A stretch of DNA of 64,000 nt, taken from positions 1-64,000 of the forward strand of contig CAWGTB010000004.1 in the NCBI GenBank assembly GCA_963825405.1. Reading direction: 5' to 3'. Positions 1 through 8,713 of this stretch are shown here, piece after piece. This DNA comes from JACPNO01 sp963825405. GTDB taxonomy: Bacteria; Acidobacteriota; Terriglobia; Bryobacterales; Bryobacteraceae. The notes beneath the pieces are model-generated. The model made no database searches. It was not told the origin of the DNA and saw nothing but the letters and a program-made list of their open reading frames with translations. Positions within the stretch are counted from its first letter, which is position 1. The number at the start of each line of letters is the position of its first letter. The position numbers were made by a program, and so were the translations under genes.

Positions 1-110
1 CCGCACTGTGCGCCCTTGGCCAAGCGCTCGACGATCGCGACACGACGCGGATCGGACAGCGCCTTGAATACCTTCGCGCGTTCGTCCGGGGTCATCGTCT
101 TCGACGCCAT
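1..110 (-). CDS. ArsR-family transcriptional regulator, N-terminal fragment (runs off the window)
   Basis: The first 36 codons read from an ATG at 110 contain the segment FKALSDPRRVAIVERLAKG, which is the typical first helix of the winged-helix domain of ArsR/SmtB repressors. Members of this family dissociate from DNA on binding metals or other ligands, but the ligand site is outside the window. The gene is divergent from the efflux operon that starts near 205, a common arrangement for a local repressor of a pump, so it may control that operon. The rest of the protein lies before base 1. Confidence 0.6.
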   Translation of the reverse strand, partial: MASKTMTPDERAKVFKALSDPRRVAIVERLAKGAQC

Positions 111-204
111 GAAACACACAGGCTACCACGCCGGCCAGCGGCGCGCACGGAATAGTCGAATATACGTTTGACTATTCAAATAACCGAACGCACACTCCCC
201 CCGC

Positions 205-1387
205 ATGACCTCGAAGCTCACGAGTAAAACGCGCGCGCCAGGGCAGGGCGCTCACGAGCACGCTCGGCATGCTGGCGGCGTTCCTCCGTCTGCCGGCTGC
301 ACGGCAACACCTCGAGCACGAATCCCACGCGGCTCCTGGGCAGGAGCGCGTGCCGGTGACGGTCGCGCAGGTCAAGCGCGCCACCATCACGGAATTCAGC
401 GAGCACACCGGGCACACGGAGGCGCCGAGCAGCGTGCGAGATCCGCGTGCGCGCGACCGGCTACTCGCAGCGCGCGCACTTTCACGAAGGCGACCGGGTG
501 AAAAAGGGCGAGCTGCTGTTCGAGGTCGATCCGAAGCCGTATCAGGCTGCGCTGGCACAGGCACGCGCCGCGCTCGACAGCGCCCAGCGTCGATCGCGGA
601 GCTCTCGCGCAAGAACGCGACGCGCGCCGACCAACTATTTCAGAGCGAACGTGATCTCCGAGGAAGAGCGTGACACGCGCGACGCGAGCTTTCACCAGCT
701 CGCAGCGCGCGCCGAGGTCGCGAGCGCGGCGCTCGCCTCGGCGAGCTCGACCTCGACTACGCGTCCGTGCGCTCGCCCATCGACGGGCGCATCGGTCGCA
801 TGCTGGTCACGCCAGGCAACCTGGTCGGCCCGAGCATGGCCTCGCCGCTCGCCACGGTGGTCTCGGTCGATCCGCTCTACGTCTACGTCGACGTCGACGA
901 AACGCGTGCAATGCGCTTGCACGGCACGGGCGCAGTCGCGCACGTCGGTTTCGCCGGCGAGGACGGCTATCCGCACGAGGCTAGCCTCGACTTCGTCGAC
1001 AACCGCGTCGATCCGCAGACGGGCACGCTCAAGGTGCGCCTCGCGTGCCGAATCCCGACGGGCGCTGGGTGCACGGGCTGTTCGCGCGCGTTGAGCTGCC
1101 GGAGAACGCGCTCACGACCGCGCTCTGTCGCCGATCCGGCGATCGCCACCGATCAAGATCGCCGCTTCGTGTGGGTCGTCGGAGCGGACGGAAAGGTCGA
1201 GTACCGCGCGGTCAAGCTCGGGCCGCTCAGCGGGGGCCTGCGCGTCGTGCGCGAGGGGCTGACGAGCGCCGACCGCGTGATCGTCCGCGGGCTGCAGCGC
1301 GTGCGCGCCGGGCGTGGTCGTCGCGGCACGGGAGATCCCGATGGCGGACGCGTCGCATCGGAGCTCGCGACGGGAGAAACGCCGTGA
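205..1387 (+). pseudogene. RND efflux membrane fusion protein (AcrA/MexA-like), frame broken several times
   Basis: Periplasmic adaptor of a tripartite RND pump. Read across frames it gives the adaptor core in order: a hydrophobic leader with a possible lipoprotein cysteine, a first barrel-sandwich half with EGDRVKKGELLFEVDPKPYQ, an alpha-helical hairpin (ALAQARAALDSAQ to SEEERDTRDASF), the second half with YASVRSPIDGRIGRMLVTPG, then beta-barrel and membrane-proximal segments (LYVYVDVDET, GTLKVRLA). The frame changes near 438, 585, 645, 740, 1045, 1125 and 1310, by single added or lost bases. No conserved block is lost, so I favour sequence errors over decay. The stop overlaps the GTG start of the pump at 1384, indicating an operon. 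The exact start is uncertain. Confidence 0.75.
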
Positions 1388-4300
1388 AGTTCGCGCGCTT
1401 CTTCATCGACCGCCCGATCTTCGCGGGCGTGCTGTCGATCATCATCTTCGTCCTCGGCGCGATCTCGCGTCTTCCAGCTGCCGATCTCCGAGTATCCGGA
1501 GGTCGTGCCGCCGACGGTCGTCGTGCGCGCGCAGTATCCGGGCGCGAACCCGAAGGTGATCGCCGAGACCGTCGCCGCGCCGCTCGAGCAGGAGATCAAC
1601 GGCGTCGAGGACATGCTCTACATGTCGTCGCTCGTCGAACGCCGACGGCGCGATGACGCTGACGGTCACCTTCCGCCTCGGCACCGACCTCGACGCGCGC
1701 AGGTGCAGGTGCAGAACCGCGTCGCGCAGGCGCTGCCGCGCTTGCCCGAGGACGTGCGCCGCTTCGGCGTCACCACGCGCAAGAGCTCGCCCGACCTGAC
1801 GATGGTCGTGCACCTGTTCTCGCCCGACGGCCGCTACGACGACACCTACATTCGCAACTACGCGCTGCTGCAGGTGAAGGACACGCTCGCGCGCATCCCC
1901 GGCATGGGCGACGTGCAGCTCTTCGGCTCGGGCGACTACAGCATGCGCGTCTGGCTCGACCCGGAGAAGGTCGCCGCGCGCGGCCTGACCGCGAGCGACG
2001 TCGTGCGCGCGCTGCGCGAGCAGAACGTGCAGGTCGCCGCCGGCACGCTCGGCCAGCAGCCGGCGCCGCGCGACGCGAGCTTCCAGCTCAGCATCAACGC
2101 GCAGCGGCCGCCTCGTCGACGAGGCGGAGTTCGGCGACATCATCGTGAAGACCGGCGCCCGACGGCGCCAAGGTCCGCCTCGCGCGACGTCGCGCGCATC
2201 GAGCTCGGCGCGAATCAGTACGCGCTCCGCAGCCTGCTCGACAACAAGACCGCGGTCGCGATCGCCGATCTTCCAGGCGCCGGGCTCGAACGCGCTCGCG
2301 CTCTCGGACGACGGTGCGCACGACGATGAAGGAGCTGTCGCAAGAGCTTTCCCGAGGGCTCGACCTACGACATCGTCTACGACCCGACGCGCTTCGTGCG
2401 CGCGTCGATCGAGGAGGTCGTGCACACGCTCGTTCGAGGCGCTCGTGCTCGTCGTGCTGGTCGTCATCCTGTTCCTGCAGACCTGGCGCGCGTCGATCAT
2501 TCCGATCGCCGCCGTGCCGGTCTCGCTGGTCGGCACCTTCGCGCGTCATGAAGCCTGTTCGGCTTCTCGATCAACGCGCTGTCGCTCTTCGGGCTGGTGC
2601 TCGCGATCGGCATCGTCGTCGACGACGCCATCGTCGTGGTCGAGAACGTCGAGCGCAACATCGCGCTCGGCCTGCGCGCCGCGCGAGGCCACCACGACGC
2701 GCGATGGACGAGGTCAGCGGGCCGATCATCGCCATCGCGCTCGTGCTGTGCGCGGTGTTCGTGCCGATCGGCTTCATCCCCGGGCTGACCGGGCAGTTCT
2801 ACCGGCAGTTCGCGCTCACGATCGCGATCTCGACGGTGATCTCGGCGTTCAACTCGCTGACGCTGAGCCCGGCGCTCGCGGCGCGCGCTGCTGCGCGCGC
2901 ACGACGCGCCGAAGGACCTGCCGACGCGCGTCATGGATCGCGCGTTCGGCTGGTTCTTCCGGCCGTTCAACCGCTTCTTCGACGGCGGCGTCGCAACGGC
3001 TACGTCGGCGTCGTGCGCGGCATCCTGCGCCGCTCGGGCGTCGCGCTCGTCGCCTACGGCGGCCTGCTCGCGCTCACCTGGTGTCGGCTTCACCAAGGTG
3101 CCGACCGGCTTCGTGCCGACGCAGGACAAGCAGTACCTGGTCGCCGTTCGCGCAGCTGCCCGACGCCGCCTCGCTCGATCGCACCGACGACGGTCATCCG
3201 GCGCATGTCGAAGATCGCGCTCGCGACCGAAGGCGTCGCGCACGCGATCGCGTTTCCCGGGCTCGTCGATCGCCGGGCCTCAGCAACAGCCCGAACGCCG
3301 GCATCGTCTTCGTCGGCCTCGAAGCCGTTCGAGGAGCGCAAGCGCGAAGGGCTCTCCGGGCCCGCGATCGCCGCCACGCTCGAACCAGAAGTTCGCCGCC
3401 GATCCAGGACGCGTTCGTCGGCCGTCTTCCCGCCGCCGCCGGTGCAAGGGCTCGGCACGATCGGCGGCTTCAAGCTGTACGTCGAGGATCGCGGCGACGT
3501 CGGCCTCGACGGCGCTCTACGACGACACCCAGAAGCTGCTGGCCGCCGGCCGCGCAGATCCCAGAGCTCGCCGGTCTGTTCTCGGGCTATCAGATCAACG
3601 TGCCGCAGCTGTTCGCCGACCTCGATCGCACGAAGGCCAAGACCGCACGGCGTCGCCGTCACCGACGTCTTCGAGACGATGCAGGCCTATCTCGGCTCGG
3701 TCTACGTCAACGACTTCAACCGCTTCGGCCGCACCTTCCAGGTCGACGGTGCAGGCCGACGCGCGCGCACCGGCTGAGCGCCCGAGGACGTCGTGCGCGC
3801 TGCAAGACGCGCAACGCGCACGGCGACATGGTGCCGCTCGGCAGCGTGCTCTCGGTCCGCGCGACGAACGGCCCGGATCGCGTCACGCGCTACAACGGCT
3901 ATCCCGCGGCCGAGATCAACGGCGCGCCGGCGCCGGGCGTGAGCTCGGGCCAGGCGCTCGCCGCGATCGACGCGGCTCGCGGCGCAGCGAGCTGCCGCCG
4001 GGGATGAAGCTACGAGTGGACCGATCTCACGTACCAGCAGATCCTGGCGGGCAACACGGCGCTCTTCGTCTTCCCGCTGTGCGTGCTGCTCGTGTTCCTG
4101 GTGCTCGCGGCGCAGTACGAGAGCTGGTCGCTGCCGCTGAGCGTCATCCTGATCGTGCCGATGTGCCTGCTCGCCGCGATCGTCGGCGTCTGGCTCGACG
4201 GCAGCGACAACAACATCTTCACGCAGATCGGCCTCTTCGTGCTGGTCGGGCTCGTCGTGCAAGAACGCGATCCTGATCGTCGAGTTCGCGAAGGACAAGC

Positions 4301-4608
4301 AAGAGCCGAAGGAGCCCGACCCGATCGCGGCCGTGCTCGAGGCGTGCCGGCTGCGGCTGCGCCCGATCCTGATGACGTCGATCGCGTTCATCATGGGCGT
4401 GTGGCCGCTCGTCTCGTCGCACGGCGCCGGCGCCGAGATGCGCCACGCGATGGGCGTGGCCGTCTTCGCCGGCATGATCGGCGTGACCTTCTTCGGCCTG
4501 TTGCTCACGCCCGTGTTCTTCACGACGCTGACGCGCACGCGCAAGCGAGCCCACGACTCGCCGCGGGTGCCACCTGCCGCCGAGCTTCACGTGACCGCAG
4601 GCGAATGA
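1384..4608 (+). pseudogene. RND multidrug efflux transporter, HAE1 family (AcrB-like), frame broken many times
   Basis: Inner-membrane proton-driven pump. It starts with GTG at 1384 and FARFFIDRPIFAGVLSIII, the usual first transmembrane helix of AcrB relatives. It continues with PISEYPEVVPPTVVV, AAPLEQEINGVEDMLYMSS, LFGSGDYSMRVWLDPEKVAA, the transmembrane-4 segment IGIVVDDAIVVVENVER (the paired Asp of the proton relay), and ends with PILMTSIAFIMGVWPLV and a C-terminal helix. Total length, about 1075 codons, fits the family. The frame shifts at about twenty places between 1460 and 4265 although the protein order is complete. Substrates cannot be inferred. It pairs with the adaptor immediately upstream; no outer-membrane channel gene is visible. 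Confidence 0.8.
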
Positions 4609-4631
4609 CGGGCGCGTCGTGCGGCGCGCAC

Positions 4632-5030
4632 TCAGCGCTTGCGCCGTGCTGGCGTGCCCGTGGGTGAGTGTTCGGCGCCGATCAGCAGCGTGCGCTCGCA
4701 GATTTCCCAGACTTTGCGGGTGACGGCGTGGGGCTTCCAGCCGCGCTCCACGACGAGCTGGTGGTAGCTATCGACCGACGTGAGGGCGACGAGCAGGTCG
4801 ACGACCTCGTCGATGCTCCAGGCCGAGCTCAGGTGCCCCTCGTCCTTCGTGCGTGAAACGACGCGCCGGTACGCCGCGCGCTTGGTGTCGAGCCGATCGC
4901 GCCACGCAGCCGCGGCGCTCTGGTCCGTCATGGCCGCCGCGCTCATCACCACGCTGAGCTCGTGCACGCGCTCCTCGATCTTGATGCTGGCGACGATGAT
5001 GCGTTCGAGCATCGCGAGAGCGATACATAG
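4632..5030 (-). CDS. TetR-family regulator lacking its DNA-binding N-terminus (truncated at a contig junction)
   Basis: The readable protein starts IALAMLERIIVASIKIEE and runs 126 residues from the first Met at 5012 to a stop at 4632. Such a segment normally follows the helix-turn-helix and a FxSK motif of TetR repressors, and the rest resembles a TetR ligand-binding domain. The expected 45 or so upstream residues are absent: in-frame sequence becomes nonsense near 5025 and meets a TAA at 5037-5039. The gene lies tail to tail with the pump and would be its repressor in an intact locus. Truncation here coincides with the change of base composition and is best explained by a chimeric join. Confidence 0.6.
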   Translation of the reverse strand, partial: LCIALAMLERIIVASIKIEERVHELSVVMSAAAMTDQSAAAAWRDRLDTKRAAYRRVVSRTKDEGHLSSAWSIDEVVDLLVALTSVDSYHQLVVERGWKPHAVTRKVWEICERTLLIGAEHSPTGTPARRKR

Positions 5031-5040
5031 CCATGTTTAT
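5022..5040. other. Probable chimeric junction between two source genomes
   Basis: On the left a TetR gene loses its first domain, G+C is very high and indels are frequent. On the right base composition drops, ordinary acidobacterial genes begin, and reading frames are much cleaner. No transposase, integrase, tRNA or repeat is present at the point of change that would suggest natural insertion. The boundary can be placed only to within about 15 bases. Confidence 0.6.
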
Positions 5041-5551
5041 GCCGGCACGCCTGGCTCAGCGTATTGCTACCACTCGATTTGGACCTTGGGTTGGCTGGGA
5101 GGGGCCAGGCAACGCCAGCAAGGACGACTATTTTGTTCTGAGGAATTATTCGCCAACGGGACAGGAGATGAGAGCATTCCTCGCACGGTCCTCGTTCGCG
5201 CCCGAACGCGATCCGGCGGAGCCGTGCGTTGGCGCTTGGTCGCTTCGGATTGTCAACGGCCGAATTGGCGCACGTTTCTGTTCATCAAACCCAATGATCT
5301 GGATCGAAACGGATCTCAAAGGCAAAGAGTTAGGACGATGGGATTTCGCCGGCCGGAGTCTGCTTGCGTTTACTCAGAGCGGGGCGATCTATGGGCAGGA
5401 ACACGATGTCGCAGTCTTTGACCGCTCGACGAAACGTTGGCGTCCGGTCGCCGGAATGCCCGGCGGCAATCTGATTGGCGCTGATGGAGACAATCTCGTG
5501 TTCGCTATGAAGGACGGAAGCACCGTGCGCTGGGTACCGGTGAGCCAGTAA
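5033..5551 (+). CDS. Hypothetical protein with propeller-like repeats, probably missing its 5' end
   Basis: An open frame of 172 codons from ATG 5033. I do not recognise the family. The C-terminal part alternates short hydrophobic strands with polar turns (GRWDFAGRSLLAFTQSGAIYG, then VAVFDRSTKRWRPVAGMPGG, then LVFAMKDGSTVRWVPV), as in beta-propeller or six-bladed sensor-like domains. There is no signal peptide or convincing ribosome-binding site at the ATG, and it lies on the supposed contig junction, so the true N-terminus is probably lost. It is followed within 31 bases by a duplicated fragment of galT. Confidence 0.5.
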   Translation: MFMPARLAQRIATTRFGPWVGWEGPGNASKDDYFVLRNYSPTGQEMRAFLARSSFAPERDPAEPCVGAWSLRIVNGRIGARFCSSNPMIWIETDLKGKELGRWDFAGRSLLAFTQSGAIYGQEHDVAVFDRSTKRWRPVAGMPGGNLIGADGDNLVFAMKDGSTVRWVPVSQ

Positions 5552-5559
5552 TTTGGCTG

Positions 5560-5652
5560 CCGCATTTGTCACAATCGATCCGTGAACGAACTTCGCTGGC
5601 ATCCTCTATTGCGGGAGTGGGTGGTGGTGGCTGCCCACCGCCGGGATCGGCC
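5560..5652 (+). repeat. Upstream copy of a 93-bp duplicated segment (galT leader and first codons)
   Basis: This stretch is nearly identical to 6202-6294, offset by 642 bases. Both begin with CGCATTTGTCACAATCGATC, contain the GTG start of galT and run to about the 23rd codon. Only a few substitutions separate them. The segment between the copies contains one complete gene on the opposite strand. Confidence 0.85.
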
Positions 5653-5716
5653 TGGGATCACAATCGGCGCGGCGTATTGGTTCAGAACGCTGTGCGGCAG
5701 GCTTCAGTCAGGGTAA
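5582..5716 (+). pseudogene. Truncated duplicate of the 5' end of galT
   Basis: From GTG 5582 the frame reads MNELRWHPLLREWVVVAAHR, the same as the start of galT at 6224, then diverges after codon 23 into unrelated sequence and stops at 5714-5716 after 44 codons. It has no HxHxH active-site region and cannot be an enzyme. It carries the same 20-base leader as the true gene, so it may still be transcribed and translated. It most likely arose when the block carrying the adjacent lipoprotein gene was inserted or duplicated next to galT. Confidence 0.75.
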
Positions 5717-6145
5717 TTGCGTTTGGAAATGCCTGAGCTTGGCGCAGTCATAACAGGACGGCGTCAGGCAGTAGCGTTGGCGAGCTAACGCCTCGACTTG
5801 AGGCGTGAGGATGCTTACGACGTCCGTTTCGGGCCAGACCTGGTCGATGAGTTCCACGAACTCTCCCCAAGAAACACCGCTTTCGGCCTTCACGTAAAGG
5901 AGTTTTTCGGCGCGATACGTCATGACTTCTCGCAGCCTCAATACGACTTCACGCAGCGTCCCATCGGGCTCTGGGTTCAGCCGCGCCCTATTCCTTCCGA
6001 TTGCGATGGCAACAATGTTTCTGCTGTCCCCGCACGTTTTCGGCGCGCGAGCTACGTCAAGCATGTACGCTCTGGCCACCTTGCGCGGGCGGCTACACGC
6101 CGTGCAAAACAGAATGATCAGAAGGATCGTGGCTATCCGCCGCAA
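5708..6145 (-). CDS. Small predicted lipoprotein with C-terminal cysteine cluster
   Basis: 145 residues if started at TTG 6145, which lies a few bases after an AGAGGAGAG ribosome-binding site; the frame stays open further upstream but that part overlaps the galT leader. The start reads LRRIATILLIILFCTACSRP, a basic n-region, hydrophobic core and a cysteine in a lipobox-like setting, so it is probably an exported lipoprotein. The C-terminus holds YCLTPSCYDCAKL, three cysteines in a tight cluster that could bind metal or form disulfides. No family is recognised. It is divergent from galT and sits between the two copies of the galT leader. Confidence 0.6.
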   Translation of the reverse strand: MRRIATILLIILFCTACSRPRKVARAYMLDVARAPKTCGDSRNIVAIAIGRNRARLNPEPDGTLREVVLRLREVMTYRAEKLLYVKAESGVSWGEFVELIDQVWPETDVVSILTPQVEALARQRYCLTPSCYDCAKLRHFQTQLP

Positions 6146-6201
6146 ATCGACTCTCCTCTTTCGGTAGACACCACAGCGCGAACCGAGTTCCCTTAACCAT
6201 C

Positions 6202-6294
6202 CCGCATTTGTCACAATCGATCCGTGAACGAACTTCGCTGGCATCCTCTATTGCGTGAGTGGGTGGTGGTGGCGGCGCACCGCCAGGATCGCCC
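6202..6294 (+). repeat. Downstream copy of the galT leader duplication
   Basis: This copy spans the region immediately upstream of the intact galT and its first 23 codons. It matches 5560-5652 with a few mismatches such as GCGTGAGTGG here for GCGGGAGTGG there. It marks the right edge of the block that contains the small lipoprotein gene. Confidence 0.85.
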
Positions 6295-7188
6295 GCATCT
6301 TCCGCAAGATGGCTGCCCCTTTTGCCCGGGCTCGGGACGGGTTCCCGATCACTACGACGTTCATCTCTATCCCAACGATTTCGCCGCGTTTCAGGCGGAT
6401 AACGCTCCGTTTGAGGAAACCGCGGGCTTCTACAGGCAGACCGGCGCGCGCGGGTCCTGTGACGTCGTCCTCTATCATTCGCAACACGATTTGACGCCGG
6501 CCGAGCTCAGCGTCGAACACTGGAGAAAGGTCGTTGACCTCTGGATTCGGCGCGACCGCGAGCTTGCCGCCCAGCCGGATACGGCCTATGTTTTCATCTT
6601 CGAAAATACCGGCGTCGCGATCGGCGTGACCATGCCGCATCCGCACGGCCAGATTTACGCCTTCCCCTTTGTTCCTCCGCTGGTGGACCGCGAACTGGAA
6701 GCCGCCTCGGAACATTTCCGTCGCCGAGAGCGAATGCCTCTATTGCCGCATCCTGCGCGAAGAAATCGCAGATGGGCGCCGGTTAGTCGCGCAGAACGCG
6801 AGCTTCACGGCGTTCGTGCCGTTCTTTGCGCGCTGGCCGTCAGAGATGCAGATCTATCCGCGCCGCCATTTCGCAGGGCATCGCGGAATTGACCAGCGAG
6901 GAAGCCGCTGATCTCGCCAGCCTCATCAAGATCATCCGGATGAAATACGACCGCCTCTACGGGTTCCCCATGCCGCTCATGATGCTGCTGCGCCAGGCGC
7001 CCGCCCAAGGCGAGCACCCGTACTTTCACTTTCACGTGGAGTTTTACCCGATCCAGCGCAGCGCCACCAAGCTGAAATTTCTGGCCGGGATCGAAAGCGG
7101 CGCGGGCACGTTTCTCAACGACACCGTAGCCGAGCAGCAGGCTAAGATTCTTCGGGAGACGCCGCCTCTATCTTTGACCGGCTTGTAG
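6224..7188 (+). CDS. galT: Galactose-1-phosphate uridylyltransferase (two frame breaks)
   Basis: Leloir-pathway enzyme exchanging UDP between UDP-glucose and galactose-1-phosphate. The start is GTG 6224. The N-terminal zinc site CPFCPGSG is near residue 31, the active-site motif with the uridylylated histidine is PHPHGQIYAF (about residue 145), and the second metal/phosphate motif HFHVEFYP lies near residue 270. The total of about 320 residues is normal. Frame changes occur near 6717 and 6886; the second is one extra G in GCAGGGCATC. All motifs are preserved, so I regard both as sequence errors. No galK or galE is adjacent. Its first 93 bases including the leader are duplicated upstream. Confidence 0.88.
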
Positions 7189-7425
7189 CCGTTCTCCTGC
7201 ATCACGCGCAGCGCGAGCTCAGCCGCATCCGGCAGCACATAGAAGAACGCGCCCGATGCGCGTGGTGCGAAACACAACGCCGCCGGTGTAGGTGTCGGCT
7301 TCGACGCCGTAATCCACGCCGGCACCGGTAAGCAGACCCTCCAGACGCAGAGCGTCGCGCCGCGTTTTCGCGATGTAGATGAGCCGCGGATCCCGATCGG
7401 CAAAAAACTCTGCGTCCTGTTTCAT
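7170..7425 (-). CDS. Small conserved protein of unknown function, frame broken once
   Basis: From ATG 7425 the protein reads MKQDAEFFADRDPRLIYIAK followed by TRRDALRLEGLLTGAGVDYGVE and TYTGGVVFRTTR, then shifts frame near 7255 to continue as AFFYVLPDAAELALRVMQEN. The pattern (LEGLLTxxGVDYxVExDxYxGGVxFRTxRxGAFFYV) looks like one conserved compact alpha/beta domain of about 85 residues. I cannot name the family. It lies tail to tail with galT and the 3' ends may overlap; the exact stop is uncertain because the shifted frame stays open into galT. Confidence 0.55.
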
Positions 7426-7481
7426 CGTTTCGCTTGAGAATACGGCGCGTCCAACGCCACCAACCATCTTAGGAGATCTGC

Positions 7482-8663
7482 GTGACCATGCCGGCGCCTA
7501 CCGTAAGCCAGGAAGAAGAGCTGCATTGGCTCGCGCTGCGCCTGATTCCAGGCTTAGGCACCCGTAGCGCCGGCAGGCTGCTGGCCAAGTTCCGCTCCCC
7601 GCAAGCCGTCTTTCGCGCCACGCGGACCGAACTCGAAGGCGCGGGCGTCAGCGGCGGCGTGGCCCAAAGCATCGCCAGCGGATGCTCGTTCGAGGACGCT
7701 GTCGCGCAGCAGGAGAAAATGCGCGAAACCGGCGCTGTGGTCATCACCATGGGGGATGCGGCTTACCCGGCCTTGCTGCGGGAGATCTATGATCCGCCCA
7801 TCGTCTTATTCGCGCGCGGCCGGGTGGAGTTGCTGCAGTCGATCGTGTTCGCCGTGGTCGGAACGCGGCGGCCCACGCCCTATGGCCTGGCAGCGGCCGA
7901 GCGTCTGGCGGGCGACCTGGCACGCGCCGGGCTCACCATCGCGAGCGGCATGGCGCGCGGCATCGATACGGCCGCGCACAGGGCGGCGTTGGCCGCAGAG
8001 GGCGATTCCATCGCCGTGCTGGGCTGCGGCGTCGATATCGTTTATCCGTCCGAGAACCGGCGACTGGCCGCGGATTTGGCGGCCAAAGGCCTGATCATTT
8101 CGGAATTTCCCATGGGCGCGGTGGCCTTTCCGCAGAATTTTCCCATCCGCAATCGCATCATCAGCGGCATGAGCGTGGGCATTATGGTGGTCGAAGGCGC
8201 CCAGTACAGCGGCTCGGCCATCACCGCAAAGCTGGCCATCGACCAGGGCCGGGAAGTCTTTGCCGTCCCGGGCAATATCACCTCCAAAGCCAGTTGGGGG
8301 CCGAATCTGCTCATCAAACAAGGCGCAAAACTAGTGCAGGATTGGAACGATGTGGTGGTCGATTTGCCACCCGAAGTTCGCCGGATGCTGGCGGAGCGAG
8401 GGCGTAATCGCCTTATAGCTCAGGGACTTAGCGGCGAGCCTGAAACCCTGGGCGACCCTCAGGCATCTATTCCGGGTAGCGCCACTGAAATCGGAGGTCG
8501 CCTGATGCAGGAGCTGAAGGTGGACGTTCCCACGCATTTCGACGCTCTGGTTGACATTCTGGACGATTTCACGCCTTCCGAGCTCATCGCAGCCCTGTTC
8601 GACCTGGAGATGCGCGGCGCCGTGAAACAGCTTCCGGGGAAGAACTTTGTTAAAGTGTGGTAG
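7482..8663 (+). CDS. dprA: DNA-processing protein DprA
   Basis: DprA/Smf loads RecA on incoming single-stranded DNA during natural transformation. The 393-residue product starts at GTG 7482, six bases after AGGAG. An N-terminal helix-hairpin-helix region (LRLIPGLGTRSAGRLLAKF, residues about 17-36) is followed by the Rossmann-like core with FAVVGTRRPTPYG, ASGMARGIDTAAH, VLGCGVDIVYPSEN, FPIRNRIISGM and GSAITAKLAIDQGREVFAVPG. A C-terminal winged-helix domain ends TPSELIAALFDLEMRGAVKQ and LPGKNFVKVW. The frame is intact. It is followed by topA 50 bases downstream, a dprA-topA order seen in many bacteria. Confidence 0.95.
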   Translation: MTMPAPTVSQEEELHWLALRLIPGLGTRSAGRLLAKFRSPQAVFRATRTELEGAGVSGGVAQSIASGCSFEDAVAQQEKMRETGAVVITMGDAAYPALLREIYDPPIVLFARGRVELLQSIVFAVVGTRRPTPYGLAAAERLAGDLARAGLTIASGMARGIDTAAHRAALAAEGDSIAVLGCGVDIVYPSENRRLAADLAAKGLIISEFPMGAVAFPQNFPIRNRIISGMSVGIMVVEGAQYSGSAITAKLAIDQGREVFAVPGNITSKASWGPNLLIKQGAKLVQDWNDVVVDLPPEVRRMLAERGRNRLIAQGLSGEPETLGDPQASIPGSATEIGGRLMQELKVDVPTHFDALVDILDDFTPSELIAALFDLEMRGAVKQLPGKNFVKVW

Positions 8664-8713
8664 CAATGATGTAGTGGGCTGCACTCGCCCATCGGATCCC
8701 GCAGTGTTTATTT

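Noticed and set aside
5330..5602. A minus-strand frame starting MPAKFVHGSIV, identical in its start to a frame at 6244
   Set aside because: The identity comes from the duplicated galT leader read backwards; no separate gene is supported.
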